DNA of 64,000 nucleotides from JAJXXT01 sp963764465 (GCA_963764465.1 CAVXSO010000007.1:434001-498000); one strand, 5' to 3'. Positions 42,261 through 50,782 are shown, counted from the stretch's first letter. The notes: a model not told the origin generated them from the sequence alone. A program made the numbers and translations.

Positions 42261-43823
42261 GTGGCCGCTTTCGAGCCACCGCATTATCCGTTCCGCCCCG
42301 CCACCGACGACGGCACGCGGCACGGGGTGGTGGTGGTCGGCGGCGGGCTCGTCGGGCTGACGGCGGCGCTCGATCTCGCGCGGCGGGGCCGGCCCGTCGT
42401 GGTGCTGGACGACGACGATACGGTGAGCACCGGCAGCCGCGCCATCTGTTTCGCCAAGCGAACGCTCGAGATCTACGACCGGCTCGGCATCGGCGCCGCC
42501 ATCCGCGACAAGGGCACGACCTGGAACACCGGACGCGTCTATTTCGGCGAGCGGCAGGTCTATGGGTTCGACCTGCTGCCGGAGAGCGGGCATCGCAACC
42601 CGGCCTTCGTCAACCTGCAGCAATACTACGTCGAGCACTGGCTGGTGGAAGCGTGCCTTGCCACCGGGCTTGTGGACATACGCTGGAAGCACAAGGTGGC
42701 GGGCGTCGTGAACGGTGCCGACGGCGTGACGATTTCCGTCGAGACGGAAGTGGGCAACTATTCAGTCACAGCGGACTGGCTGCTGGCGTGCGATGGTGCG
42801 CGCAGCCAGGTGCGAGAAGCATTGGGGCTCGACTTCGTCGGCAAGGTGTTCCGCGACCGGTTCCTCATCGCGGACGTCATCATGCACGCGGATTTTCCGG
42901 CGGAGCGGCGCTTCTGGTTCGAGCCGCCGTTCCATCGCGGCGGTTCCGTGCTGCTGCACCGCCAGGCGGACGATGTGTGGCGCATCGATTTCCAGCTGGG
43001 CTGGGACGCGGACCCGGAGGCGGAGCGCGAGCCGGAGCGGGTGCGGGCACGTGTGCGCGCGATGCTGGGGCCCGGCATTCCGTTCGCGCTGGAATGGGTG
43101 AGCATCTACACGTTCCGCTGCCGGCGCATCGAGAAATTCCGTCACGGCCGCACGATCTTTCTCGGCGACGCGGCGCACCAGGTGAGCCCCTTCGGCGCCC
43201 GCGGCGGCAATGGCGGCGTGCAGGACACGGATAATCTTTGCTGGAAACTCGATGCCGTGATCAGGGGCGAGGCGCCGGACACGCTGCTCGACACGTACGA
43301 CGCCGAGCGAATCCCGGCGACGGACGAGAATATCCTGAACTCCACGCGCTCCACCGATTTCATCACGCCGAAGAACGAGGCGGCACGGGCCTATCGCGAC
43401 GCGGTGCTGGAGCTTTCCGCACATTACGATTTCGCGCGGCCGCTGGTGAACTCGGGCCGGCTGTCGAGGCCGGCGGTGCTGCGCAACTCGCCGCTCTCGA
43501 CGCCGGACGATGTGGCCTGGCCGGCGGGCGCGCCGCCTGGCGCCGTGGCACCGGACGCGCCGCTCGACAACGGCTACCTGCTCGACCGCACGGACCCGGG
43601 CGGGTTCACGCTGCTGGTGTTTGGCGATACCGCCCAGGGTGCGATCCCTGGTGTCAGGCGCGTCGAACTGCCGGGCGAAGGGCTCGCCGCGGAACGCTAT
43701 GGCGCCGGCGCCGGCAACGCGGTGCTACTGCGGCCGGACCAGCACATCGCGGCACGCTGGCGGCACTGCGACGCCGATGCGGTGGCGCGCGCGCGCGACC
43801 GTGCGCTCGGGAGGGAGGCATGA
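42261..43823 (+). CDS. FAD-dependent aromatic monooxygenase (MhaA/MhpA-like)
   Basis: Class A flavoprotein hydroxylase of 520 residues. The dinucleotide fold is VVVVGGGLVGLTAALDLARR, the DG motif LLACDGARSQVREALG and the GD motif TIFLGDAAHQVSPFGARGGN. The C-terminal thioredoxin-like domain of phenol-hydroxylase relatives is present but short. The start is a GTG at 42261, 2 bp after the preceding stop, with GAGG 5 nt upstream. It is followed by a DUF2783 small protein, like the 3-hydroxyphenylacetate 6-hydroxylase pair MhaA-MhaB of Pseudomonas, and by a maleylacetoacetate isomerase. Para-hydroxylation of a 3-hydroxyaryl acid is inferred. Confidence 0.85.
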   Translation: MAAFEPPHYPFRPATDDGTRHGVVVVGGGLVGLTAALDLARRGRPVVVLDDDDTVSTGSRAICFAKRTLEIYDRLGIGAAIRDKGTTWNTGRVYFGERQVYGFDLLPESGHRNPAFVNLQQYYVEHWLVEACLATGLVDIRWKHKVAGVVNGADGVTISVETEVGNYSVTADWLLACDGARSQVREALGLDFVGKVFRDRFLIADVIMHADFPAERRFWFEPPFHRGGSVLLHRQADDVWRIDFQLGWDADPEAEREPERVRARVRAMLGPGIPFALEWVSIYTFRCRRIEKFRHGRTIFLGDAAHQVSPFGARGGNGGVQDTDNLCWKLDAVIRGEAPDTLLDTYDAERIPATDENILNSTRSTDFITPKNEAARAYRDAVLELSAHYDFARPLVNSGRLSRPAVLRNSPLSTPDDVAWPAGAPPGAVAPDAPLDNGYLLDRTDPGGFTLLVFGDTAQGAIPGVRRVELPGEGLAAERYGAGAGNAVLLRPDQHIAARWRHCDADAVARARDRALGREA

Positions 43824-44038
43824 CGGGACTGGACACGACGCCGAGGCTCGACGACCCGGACCTCGCCTTCGAGAGCCTGGTCGAGGCGCACCGGGATCTG
43901 ACACCGGAGCAGTCGCGCAGGCTCGATGCGCGGCTTGTGCTGCTGCTGGCGAATCATATTGGGTCCGTCGCAGTGCTGCGGGAGGCAATCGCGGCGGCAT
44001 CGGCGGCAGCGTGGGAAGCGCCGGGCGGGAAGCCGTGA
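43820..44038 (+). CDS. DUF2783 small protein, probable coupling partner of the monooxygenase
   Basis: A 72-residue helical protein (LAFESLVEAHRDLTPEQSRR, LDARLVLLLANHIGS, LREAIAAA). It matches the small DUF2783 family that follows FAD monooxygenases. In Pseudomonas, MhaB of similar size acts as a coupling protein for the 3-hydroxyphenylacetate hydroxylase; I infer the same role. Its ATG overlaps the monooxygenase stop (ATGA) with a strong GGGAGG, and its stop overlaps the next gene (GTGA). Confidence 0.85.
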   Translation: MTGLDTTPRLDDPDLAFESLVEAHRDLTPEQSRRLDARLVLLLANHIGSVAVLREAIAAASAAAWEAPGGKP

Positions 44039-44670
44039 AGCTCTACACCTATTTCCGTTCCTCCGCCGCCTACCGGGTGCGGATCGCGCTCGGGCTCAAG
44101 GGCCTCGCCTATGAACCGGCGTTCGTGCACCTCGTTCGCGATGGCGGCGCGCAGTACAAGCCGGACTACGCGGCGATCAACCCGATGCATCTCGTGCCGT
44201 CGCTCGCCACCGACGAGGGGGCGGTGCTGACGCAGTCGCTCGCGATCCTGGAGTGGCTTGAGGAGACGCATCCCACGCCGCCGCTGCTGCCGGCCGAGCC
44301 CGTGGCGCGGGCGCATGTGCGCGCCTTCGCCGCCACCATCGCGTGCGACATTCACCCGATCGACAATCTGCGGGTGCTGCAATACCTCAGGCATGAGATG
44401 GGCCAGGGGCAGGAGGCGATCGACACCTGGTACCGGCACTGGATCGGCGTTGCGTTGCCAGCACTGGAAGCGATGGCCGGCGAGGGACCGTTCTGTTTCG
44501 GTAACGCGCCGACATTCGCGGATGTCTGCCTGGTGCCACAGCTGTTCAACGCCCGGCGCTACAACTGCGGGATCGAGAGATTTCCGAGGTTGCTGCGGGC
44601 AGAGGCGGCGTGCCTGGCGCTGCCGGCGTTCCAAGCGGCCGCCCCCGCGGCGCAGCCGGACGCCGAGTAG
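44035..44670 (+). CDS. maiA: Maleylacetoacetate isomerase (zeta-class GST)
   Basis: Glutathione-dependent cis-trans isomerase of maleylacetoacetate or maleylpyruvate, 211 residues. The zeta-class motif is YFRSSAAYRVRIALGL near the N-terminus, and the glutathione site is in NPMHLVPSL and LTQSLAILEWLEE. The helical domain shows ATIACDIHPIDNLRVLQYL. The start is a GTG at 44035 overlapping the DUF2783 stop. The presence of this enzyme implies that the operon feeds the homogentisate or gentisate route. Confidence 0.92.
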   Translation: MKLYTYFRSSAAYRVRIALGLKGLAYEPAFVHLVRDGGAQYKPDYAAINPMHLVPSLATDEGAVLTQSLAILEWLEETHPTPPLLPAEPVARAHVRAFAATIACDIHPIDNLRVLQYLRHEMGQGQEAIDTWYRHWIGVALPALEAMAGEGPFCFGNAPTFADVCLVPQLFNARRYNCGIERFPRLLRAEAACLALPAFQAAAPAAQPDAE

Positions 44671-45861
44671 GTGGCGTTCGAACTCACCCGCCTGCCGGAA
44701 GGGTTCTACGACGACCCCTACACGGCCTATCGTGCGCTGCGCGAGAGCGACCCCGTGCATGTGCTGGCGGATGACTCGCTCTTCATCACGCGGCATGCGG
44801 ATTGTGTCGCGGTCTATCGTGACCCGGTGCTGTTCAGCAGCGACAAGCAGGCGGAGTTCGCGCCGAAATTCGGCGACGGCACGCCGCTCTACACGCACCA
44901 CACGACGAGCCTGGTGTTCAATGATCCCCCGCTGCACACGCGGGTGCGCCGGCTGATCATGGGCGCCCTGACCGCGCGGGCCGTCACCGCGATGCGCGAG
45001 GGAGTCGTCACGCTGGTCGACCGCCTGATCGCGGCGATGGCGGCGAAGGGGACCGTGGACCTCGTCGAGGATTTCGCGGCGGCGATACCGGTGGAGGTGA
45101 TCGGAAACCTGCTTGATGTGCCGCGGGCGGAGCGCGGACCGTTGCGCGGCTGGTCGCTCGCCATCCTCGGCGCGCTGGAGCCGGTGCTGACGCCGGCGCA
45201 GCTCGCGACGGGTCACGCGGCGGTGAGCGCGTTCCGCGCCTATCTCCGCCAGCTCGTCGCGGCGCGGCGGGCGCGACCTGGCGACCCCGCACAGGATGTG
45301 CTGACGCGGTTGATCGCAGGTGCGGGCGGCGACACGCTGCTGGAGGAGGAGCTGTTGCAGAACTGCATCTTCATCCTCAACGCCGGGCACGAGACGACGA
45401 CCAACCTCATCGCAAACGCGCTTGCCTCGCTCGATCGAGACCGGGAAGCGCGGGCGCTGCTGCTGGCTGAGCCCGGGCTGATGAAGTCCGCGATCGAGGA
45501 GTTCCTGCGCTTCGAAAGCCCGAACCAGCTCGGCAACCGGCGCAGCACGGCGGAGGCAGATGTGGGCGGCGTTGCGATCCCAGCCGGTACCGGCATCACC
45601 ATCGGCATCGGGGCCGCCAACCGGGACCCGGCGGTGTTCAGCGAGCCGGAGCGGCTCGACCTGCGACGCTGGCCCAACCGGCACCTTGCCTTCGGCTTCG
45701 GCACGCATCAATGCGCGGGGCTGGCGGTCGCGCGGATGGAGGCGGAAGTGGCGCTGGGCGCGATGCTGGCGCAGTTCCCCGCCTACCGAATCACGCGGAG
45801 CGAACGCTCGCGCCGGGCGCGGTTCAGGGGCTGGCTGCGGCTGGACGCCGAGCTCGCCTGA
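44671..45861 (+). CDS. Cytochrome P450
   Basis: Soluble bacterial P450 of 396 residues. Heme-binding FGFGTHQCAGLAVARMEAE carries the Cys ligand, the I-helix oxygen-binding site is ILNAGHETTTNL, and the ExxR pair lies in IEEFLRFES. No membrane anchor is seen, so it needs a separate ferredoxin and reductase, absent here. It starts at a GTG immediately after the maiA stop (zero spacing) and is thus the last gene of the operon. A role in ring or side-chain oxidation, or O-demethylation of the aromatic substrate, is inferred. CYP family not assigned. Confidence 0.92.
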   Translation: MAFELTRLPEGFYDDPYTAYRALRESDPVHVLADDSLFITRHADCVAVYRDPVLFSSDKQAEFAPKFGDGTPLYTHHTTSLVFNDPPLHTRVRRLIMGALTARAVTAMREGVVTLVDRLIAAMAAKGTVDLVEDFAAAIPVEVIGNLLDVPRAERGPLRGWSLAILGALEPVLTPAQLATGHAAVSAFRAYLRQLVAARRARPGDPAQDVLTRLIAGAGGDTLLEEELLQNCIFILNAGHETTTNLIANALASLDRDREARALLLAEPGLMKSAIEEFLRFESPNQLGNRRSTAEADVGGVAIPAGTGITIGIGAANRDPAVFSEPERLDLRRWPNRHLAFGFGTHQCAGLAVARMEAEVALGAMLAQFPAYRITRSERSRRARFRGWLRLDAELA

Positions 45862-45944
45862 AACATCGCAGGGCGGCAATGCGACGATGATGCTTGCGTC
45901 GGCGCGCGGCCGGGCGCCATGAAGCGCGTTTGGAGATTCGCCCG

Positions 45945-46733
45945 TTGCTGAAGCTACGTGTCATTCCCTGTCTGGACGTGCGGGACGGCCGCGTCGTCAA
46001 AGGCGTGAACTTCGTCTCGCTGCGCGATGCCGGAGACCCGGTCGAGCAGGCCGTGGTCTACGACGCGGCGGGGGCGGACGAGCTGACCTTCCTCGACATC
46101 ACCGCGAGCCACGAGAACCGCGACACGATCCTCGATGTCGTGGCTCGTACCGCCCAGCGCGTGTTCCTGCCGCTCACCGTGGGTGGCGGCATCCGCGCCG
46201 TCGAAGACGTGCGCCGGCTGCTGCTGGCGGGTGCGGACAAGTGCAGCATCAACTCCGCGGCCGTGGCGGACCCGGAGCTGGTGGGGCGCGCGGCCCGGAA
46301 ATTCGGCAGCCAGTGCATCGTCGTCGCGGTGGACGCCAAGCGCATCGGGCCTGGCGAGTGGCACGTTTTCACCCATGGCGGACGGCGCGACAGCGGGCGC
46401 GATGCGCTCGCCTGGTGCGCGGATGTGGCGGCGCGGGGGGCGGGGGAGATCCTGCTCACCTCCATGGACCGGGACGGCACCGGCGAGGGATTCGACCTCG
46501 AGCTCCTGCGCGCGGTGTGCGGGCGGGTCCGCGTACCGGTGATCGCCTCGGGCGGCGTTGGTACGCTGCAGCATTTCGTGGACGGCGCGCGTGCCGGGGC
46601 CACGGGGCTGCTGGCGGCAAGCGTGTTTCATTTCGGTACCTTCACGATCGCGGAGGTGAAAGCGGCGCTGGCCGCAGCCGGGCTGCCCGTGCGCCTGCCG
46701 CGCCCCATCCCGCCGCGGGCAAAGGCCGCCTGA
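45945..46733 (+). CDS. hisF: Imidazole glycerol phosphate synthase cyclase subunit
   Basis: Cyclase of histidine biosynthesis that with HisH forms IGP and AICAR. The 262-residue barrel begins LLKLRVIPCLDVRDGRVVKG; the first codon is TTG (45945), the only start giving the canonical N-terminus, with GGAG 9 nt upstream. Catalytic Asp residues are in CLDVRDG and LTSMDRDGTGEGF. VGGGIRAVEDVRRLL and ASGGVGTLQHF bind phosphate. HisH and HisA are not in the window. hisE starts 2 bp after the stop. Confidence 0.95.
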   Translation: MLKLRVIPCLDVRDGRVVKGVNFVSLRDAGDPVEQAVVYDAAGADELTFLDITASHENRDTILDVVARTAQRVFLPLTVGGGIRAVEDVRRLLLAGADKCSINSAAVADPELVGRAARKFGSQCIVVAVDAKRIGPGEWHVFTHGGRRDSGRDALAWCADVAARGAGEILLTSMDRDGTGEGFDLELLRAVCGRVRVPVIASGGVGTLQHFVDGARAGATGLLAASVFHFGTFTIAEVKAALAAAGLPVRLPRPIPPRAKAA

Positions 46734-46735
46734 CC

Positions 46736-47275
46736 ATGGCGAAACAAACCAGGAAGAAGCGGGAGCCTGCGAAGGCGAAGCTGTCGAAGCCGCTCAAGGC
46801 GATCATCCGCAAGAACGCGAAGAAGATCTCCAAGTCCGCGAAGCCCGTGGCACCCAAGCAGGTGGCAAAGACGCTGCGGGCACTCGGCGTGGCGATGCCG
46901 CCGCCACAGCCGCTCGGCGCCACCTCCGACGTGCTGGACCGGCTGTGGGGCGTGATCCTGAGCCGGCGCGACGCGGACCCAAATGTCAGCCACTCCGCGC
47001 GGCTGCTCTCGCGCGGGCCGGCGAAATGCGCGCAGAAATTCGGCGAGGAAGCGGTCGAGTGCCTGATCGAGGCGGTCTCCGGCACCCGTCCAGCGCTGAT
47101 CGCCGAGAGCGCCGACGTGCTCTACCATATGCTGGTGATGTGGGTGGCGAGCGGCGTACGGCCGGAGCAGGTCTGGGCGGAGCTGCAGCGCCGCGAGGGC
47201 GTGTCGGGCATCACCGAGAAGGCCGGACGGACGGCGCCGCTGCTGCTCGGCCTGCAGACGACCAAAATTCCCTGA
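46736..47275 (+). CDS. hisE: Phosphoribosyl-ATP diphosphatase with lysine-rich N-terminal extension
   Basis: Second step of histidine biosynthesis. The MazG-like HisE domain covers about residues 66-165: HSARLLSRGPAKCAQKFGEE, AVECLIEAVSG and AESADVLYHMLVMW. The typical HisE is about 100 residues; this protein has 179. The first 45 residues contain 14 Lys and 3 Arg (MAKQTRKKREPAKAKLSK and onward), like a histone H1 or ribosomal-protein tail, followed by a Pro-rich linker. The extension is in frame, with no alternative ATG nearer the domain except Met54. It is coupled to hisF by 2-bp spacing; a HIT gene follows after 7 bp. Confidence 0.88.
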   Translation: MAKQTRKKREPAKAKLSKPLKAIIRKNAKKISKSAKPVAPKQVAKTLRALGVAMPPPQPLGATSDVLDRLWGVILSRRDADPNVSHSARLLSRGPAKCAQKFGEEAVECLIEAVSGTRPALIAESADVLYHMLVMWVASGVRPEQVWAELQRREGVSGITEKAGRTAPLLLGLQTTKIP

Positions 47276-47282
47276 GGACGGC

Positions 47283-47666
47283 ATGCCAGTCAGCGGTCAC
47301 GGCCCCTATGACCCCCAGAACATCTTCGCGCGGATCCTGCGCGGCGAGATCCCGTGCAAACGCGTGTTCGAGAACGAGGTCGCGCTCGCGTTCCACGACA
47401 TTGCGCCGCAGGCGCCGGTGCATGTGCTGGTGATCCCGAAGGGCGAATACGTTTCGTTTTCGGACTTTTCTGCGAAGGCGCCCGCGGCGACGATCGCGGC
47501 GTTCTTCCGCACCGTGGGCGAGGTGGCGAAATCGCTCGGGCTCGAGGCCGACGGCTACCGGCTGATCGCCAACATGGGGCCGGATTCCGGGCAGGAAGTG
47601 CCGCATTTCCACGTGCACATCCTGGCCGGGCGCGCGATGGGGCACATGCTGGTGGCGCGCGCGTAA
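47283..47666 (+). CDS. HIT family nucleotide-binding protein
   Basis: HINT-type histidine triad protein of 127 residues, expected to hydrolyse AMP-lysine or adenylylated substrates. The triad is PHFHVHILAGR near the C-terminus, with the N-terminal IFARILRGEIPCKRVFE typical of HINT proteins. A gene of this type commonly ends the his operon of alphaproteobacteria, as here. It is followed on the other strand by a convergent sulfotransferase gene, 10 bp away. Confidence 0.93.
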   Translation: MPVSGHGPYDPQNIFARILRGEIPCKRVFENEVALAFHDIAPQAPVHVLVIPKGEYVSFSDFSAKAPAATIAAFFRTVGEVAKSLGLEADGYRLIANMGPDSGQEVPHFHVHILAGRAMGHMLVARA

Positions 47667-47676
47667 CGCGCCGCCA

Positions 47677-48663
47677 TCAGCAGGGCAGCGAGGACAGCGT
47701 CTCGTTCACCTCCGGGAACTGCCTGAGCATCGACGTGCCGGCGAGGGTCAGGCCAATGCGCTTGCGGTCATCCGCGCGTAGCCGGATATGCCATTTGGTG
47801 AGGACCTCGCGGCTGTCGCGATAGACCTGGAAATAGCGCTCCACCATCGGCGCCTGGGTGCTCGCACGGACGAACCGACGTGTCTGGTTGGACCAGGCAA
47901 TGCCGGTCGCCGCGAAAAGCCGGCGCACCTCCGCCTCGGGATCAGTGACGACATCCCTCAGGCGGACGACGATGGTGCCCGGGACGTCGTGCAGGTCGTC
48001 GTAGGCCTTTTCGTTCATCAGCGCCCAATGCCAGGCGAGCCGCTCGACCATGTCCAGCCGCTCGAATCCCTCGCGCGTAATGCCATAGCGCCGCGCCTGC
48101 GCGCAGCTGGTGCAATCCGCGAGATCCGGCGGGAGCGGCATGCGGCCGGTGCGAATGCCGTGTAGCCAGGAACCGACCTGCCCGACCGGGTCGCGCAGCA
48201 GCAGGACAAAGCGCGCGCCAGGCCAGGCATGGGCGAACAGGCCCGCACGGCCACGTGAGTTGACCGTCTTGATGACCGTGATGGGTGACACATCCGGCCG
48301 CATCAGGTCGGGGACCGAAATGTGCCGCAGCGCGCGCGGACCGAGCGCCAAACCCGCGACGCGGAGCGAGCCGACCATCGTCGCGTGCGCCACATTGCCG
48401 GCCGCGCTGCGCCAGGCTTTCGCGAAGTGCGGGCGCGATCCCGTGGACTTGAGGTCGCGCGCGGCCATCAGCGCATGCATGTACGCCGCGGCCCTGGGCG
48501 CGAGGCGGGGATAATCCTCCGGCTCGAACACGCCGCGAAGCGCGGGATCCTTGGTGACCGTGTCCGGCTCGTGCCGGTAGAGCGTCTCGGGGCTGCTGTC
48601 GAAGATCTTGGCGACCCACGTGGTGCCGGAGCGTGGCGCACCGATGAGGAATATCGGGGCCAT
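47677..48663 (-). CDS. Sulfotransferase family protein
   Basis: PAPS-dependent sulfotransferase of 328 residues. The 5'-phosphosulfate loop is IFLIGAPRSGTTWVAKIFD at the N-terminus, and the 3'-phosphate site is the RFVLLLRDPVGQVGSWLHG region with Arg and Ser. C-terminal HIRLRADDRKRIGL is typical of the carbohydrate-type group. I used the ATG at 48663; a GTG at 48702 in the same frame adds 13 residues. The acceptor is unknown. It is isolated between the his block and a DMT exporter, and the upstream region is AT-richer than average. Confidence 0.82.
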   Translation of the reverse strand: MAPIFLIGAPRSGTTWVAKIFDSSPETLYRHEPDTVTKDPALRGVFEPEDYPRLAPRAAAYMHALMAARDLKSTGSRPHFAKAWRSAAGNVAHATMVGSLRVAGLALGPRALRHISVPDLMRPDVSPITVIKTVNSRGRAGLFAHAWPGARFVLLLRDPVGQVGSWLHGIRTGRMPLPPDLADCTSCAQARRYGITREGFERLDMVERLAWHWALMNEKAYDDLHDVPGTIVVRLRDVVTDPEAEVRRLFAATGIAWSNQTRRFVRASTQAPMVERYFQVYRDSREVLTKWHIRLRADDRKRIGLTLAGTSMLRQFPEVNETLSSLPC

Positions 48664-48869
48664 GGCATCGACGCCGTCGCCGTGCCGAAGACCGTTTTGC
48701 ACATGTATTCATTGCCGTGTCCGAGGCCACAGCGCAAGATTTAAAATGGGATGCCTCTAGGCCTTGTCGGCACTTTTCCTGACTGGTGCGACCGTTTCAC
48801 GGCCCATCCCAGGAACGTCGTCAGAACGTCGTAATGCCGCGCTTGCCCACCTGTCCCGGGGCCGGCGGC

Positions 48870-49748
48870 TCAGGCGCCGCGCGTCGCGGCCCAGAGACCA
48901 CCCAGGACGCAGACCGCGCCGGCGAGGGACGCGGCGCCGAAGCCCTCATCGAGAAACAGCGCACCGAGCAGGAGCGCAGTGATGGGACCGAGACCGAGGA
49001 ACACCGTGACATGCGTCGCGGGCGCGTGGCGAAGCGCCCAGAGCCATGCGATGTAGCCGCCGCCGCTCGAGGCACCGATGAACAGCACCGCGAGCCAGCC
49101 GGAAGGCGGGAGCGGCGGCACGCCAGCGAGCAGCGATTCCGCAACGATCGCGTAGAGCGCGAGCGCCAGCACCGAGGCCGCCATCGCCAGCGCACCGACC
49201 GCAACCGTGTCGTAGCGGCGCAGATAGGGGCGGTAGAACACGCTGCACACCGCGCCGACGAGCGCGGAGGCCAGCACCGCGAGGTCGCCCCAGCCAGGCT
49301 TCTGCGCCAGCGGCGCCTCCAGCGCCAGCGCGATGCCGAACATGGTGAGCAACACGCCGCCGGCCTTCCACGCGGTGAGGCGCTCCTGGCGGATGCCCGC
49401 CGCGATCAGCATGGTCAGCAGAGGAAAAGCCGAGAAAATCACCGCCCCGCGCGAGGCGGGAACGATGCGCAGCCCCCAGTTGAGCAGCGCAATGAGGATG
49501 CCGAACTGGCCGATGCCGAGCAGCGAGACGGGCAGAATGTCGCGCGGCGCGAAGCCGGCGGGACGGCGCGTCAGCAGCACGGGAACCAGGCACAGAAATC
49601 CGATCGCGTAGCGCAGCATCGCGAGTGTGGCGGGCGGGATCTCGGTGGCGACGAAGCGCGTCGCGACCATCGCTGCTCCCACCTGAACGCCGGTCACGGC
49701 GGCGGCGAGCAGCGCCGCGCGCCGGTGCGGTTGCGTAACGGCGCTCAT
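48870..49748 (-). CDS. DMT superfamily (EamA) transporter
   Basis: Inner-membrane drug/metabolite exporter of 292 residues with ten predicted helices in two EamA halves. Features are GAAMVATRFVATEIPPATLA in the first half and SSGGGYIAWLWALRHAPATH in the second, with GPITALLLGALFLDEGF near the end. Substrate is unknown. It begins 6 bp after the stop of the MarR-GNAT fusion gene, so the two are probably cotranscribed and the fusion may control export. Confidence 0.9.
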   Translation of the reverse strand: MSAVTQPHRRAALLAAAVTGVQVGAAMVATRFVATEIPPATLAMLRYAIGFLCLVPVLLTRRPAGFAPRDILPVSLLGIGQFGILIALLNWGLRIVPASRGAVIFSAFPLLTMLIAAGIRQERLTAWKAGGVLLTMFGIALALEAPLAQKPGWGDLAVLASALVGAVCSVFYRPYLRRYDTVAVGALAMAASVLALALYAIVAESLLAGVPPLPPSGWLAVLFIGASSGGGYIAWLWALRHAPATHVTVFLGLGPITALLLGALFLDEGFGAASLAGAVCVLGGLWAATRGA

Positions 49749-49754
49749 CGCGCG

Positions 49755-50714
49755 CTAGAGGTCCCGTTCCCAGTTCTCGCCAACGAGCTCGTGGCCGAAG
49801 CTATGGTGCCGTTCCGACTGGACGAGGCGGAAGCCCGCGCGCTGGTAGATGTGCCGTGCCGCGGTGAGGATGTCGTTGGTCCATAGCGTCATGCGCCGAT
49901 AGCCGGCCTCGCGCGCGAAGGCGAGGCATTCCTCCACCAGCCGCGCGCCGATGCCGAGGCCGCGCGCCGAGGGCTCGACGTAGAGCATGCGCAGCTTGGC
50001 GAGGTCGTCCGAGGCGCGGACGACAAAGACAGAACCGACGATCTCGCCCTCGCGCTCGGCGATCCAGCAGCGTTCGCGCGCGGGATCGAAATTCCTGATG
50101 AATGCGGCGACGATTTCCGCGAGCAGCGCCTCGAACTCGCCGTTCCAGCCATACTCCTGGCTGTAGAGGGCCGCCTGCCGGTGTACCACAAAACCAAGGT
50201 CGCCGATGCGCGGGGGGCGCAGGATATACGGCACGCGGGGCTCGACGCCGTCGCCAAGCAGGTGCTCGACCGTGCCGATCGCCGCGACGAGGCGGGCGCG
50301 CTCCGAGCGCGGCAGGTTCGCGAGCATCGCGCCCACTTCCTGTTGCGAGCGGGCATTGATCGCATTGAAGGCGGAACGGCCGGCACGGGTGAGGGAGAGC
50401 AGTGTCTCCCGCGCGTCGCGCGGCGAGGCGCTGCGGGCGATGAGCCGCCGCTCCTCGAGCCCGCGCAGCAGGCGGCTGACATAGCCGGGATCGAGCGCGA
50501 GCGTCTCGGCGAGGCGAGCGGCGGTGTGGCCCGGGGTCTGCGCGAGTTCCCAGACGATGCGGCCCTCGGTGAGCGAGAGCGGGCCGCCGAGCAGCCCCTC
50601 CTGCAGCACGCCAATGCGCCGCGTGTAGAAGCGGCTGAAGCGGCGCACCGCGACGACCGCCGCATCGAGCGAGGCATCGTCGGCTGGCGGCGTTTCCCCG
50701 GACATGGTTGCCAT
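49755..50714 (-). CDS. MarR-GNAT fusion protein
   Basis: Bifunctional 319-residue protein. The MarR winged helix occupies about residues 20-145 (GPLSLTEGRIVWELAQTPGH, LDPGYVSRLLRGLEERRLI, ARETLLSLTRAGRSAFN). The GNAT acetyltransferase domain covers about 165-319 (RCWIAEREGEIVGSVFVV, LYVEPSARGLGIGARLVEEC with the acetyl-CoA loop, YQRAGFRLVQSERHH). Such fusions exist in many bacteria, targets largely unknown. The ATG at 50714 is chosen; no clear Shine-Dalgarno. It is followed by the DMT exporter gene and is divergent from thiC. Confidence 0.9.
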   Translation of the reverse strand: MATMSGETPPADDASLDAAVVAVRRFSRFYTRRIGVLQEGLLGGPLSLTEGRIVWELAQTPGHTAARLAETLALDPGYVSRLLRGLEERRLIARSASPRDARETLLSLTRAGRSAFNAINARSQQEVGAMLANLPRSERARLVAAIGTVEHLLGDGVEPRVPYILRPPRIGDLGFVVHRQAALYSQEYGWNGEFEALLAEIVAAFIRNFDPARERCWIAEREGEIVGSVFVVRASDDLAKLRMLYVEPSARGLGIGARLVEECLAFAREAGYRRMTLWTNDILTAARHIYQRAGFRLVQSERHHSFGHELVGENWERDL

Positions 50715-50782
50715 GGTCACACGAATAGTTGCTTTTAGCAAGTATTGTGATGATTTGACAGCGCGGCTCCTCCGGCCGCAGA

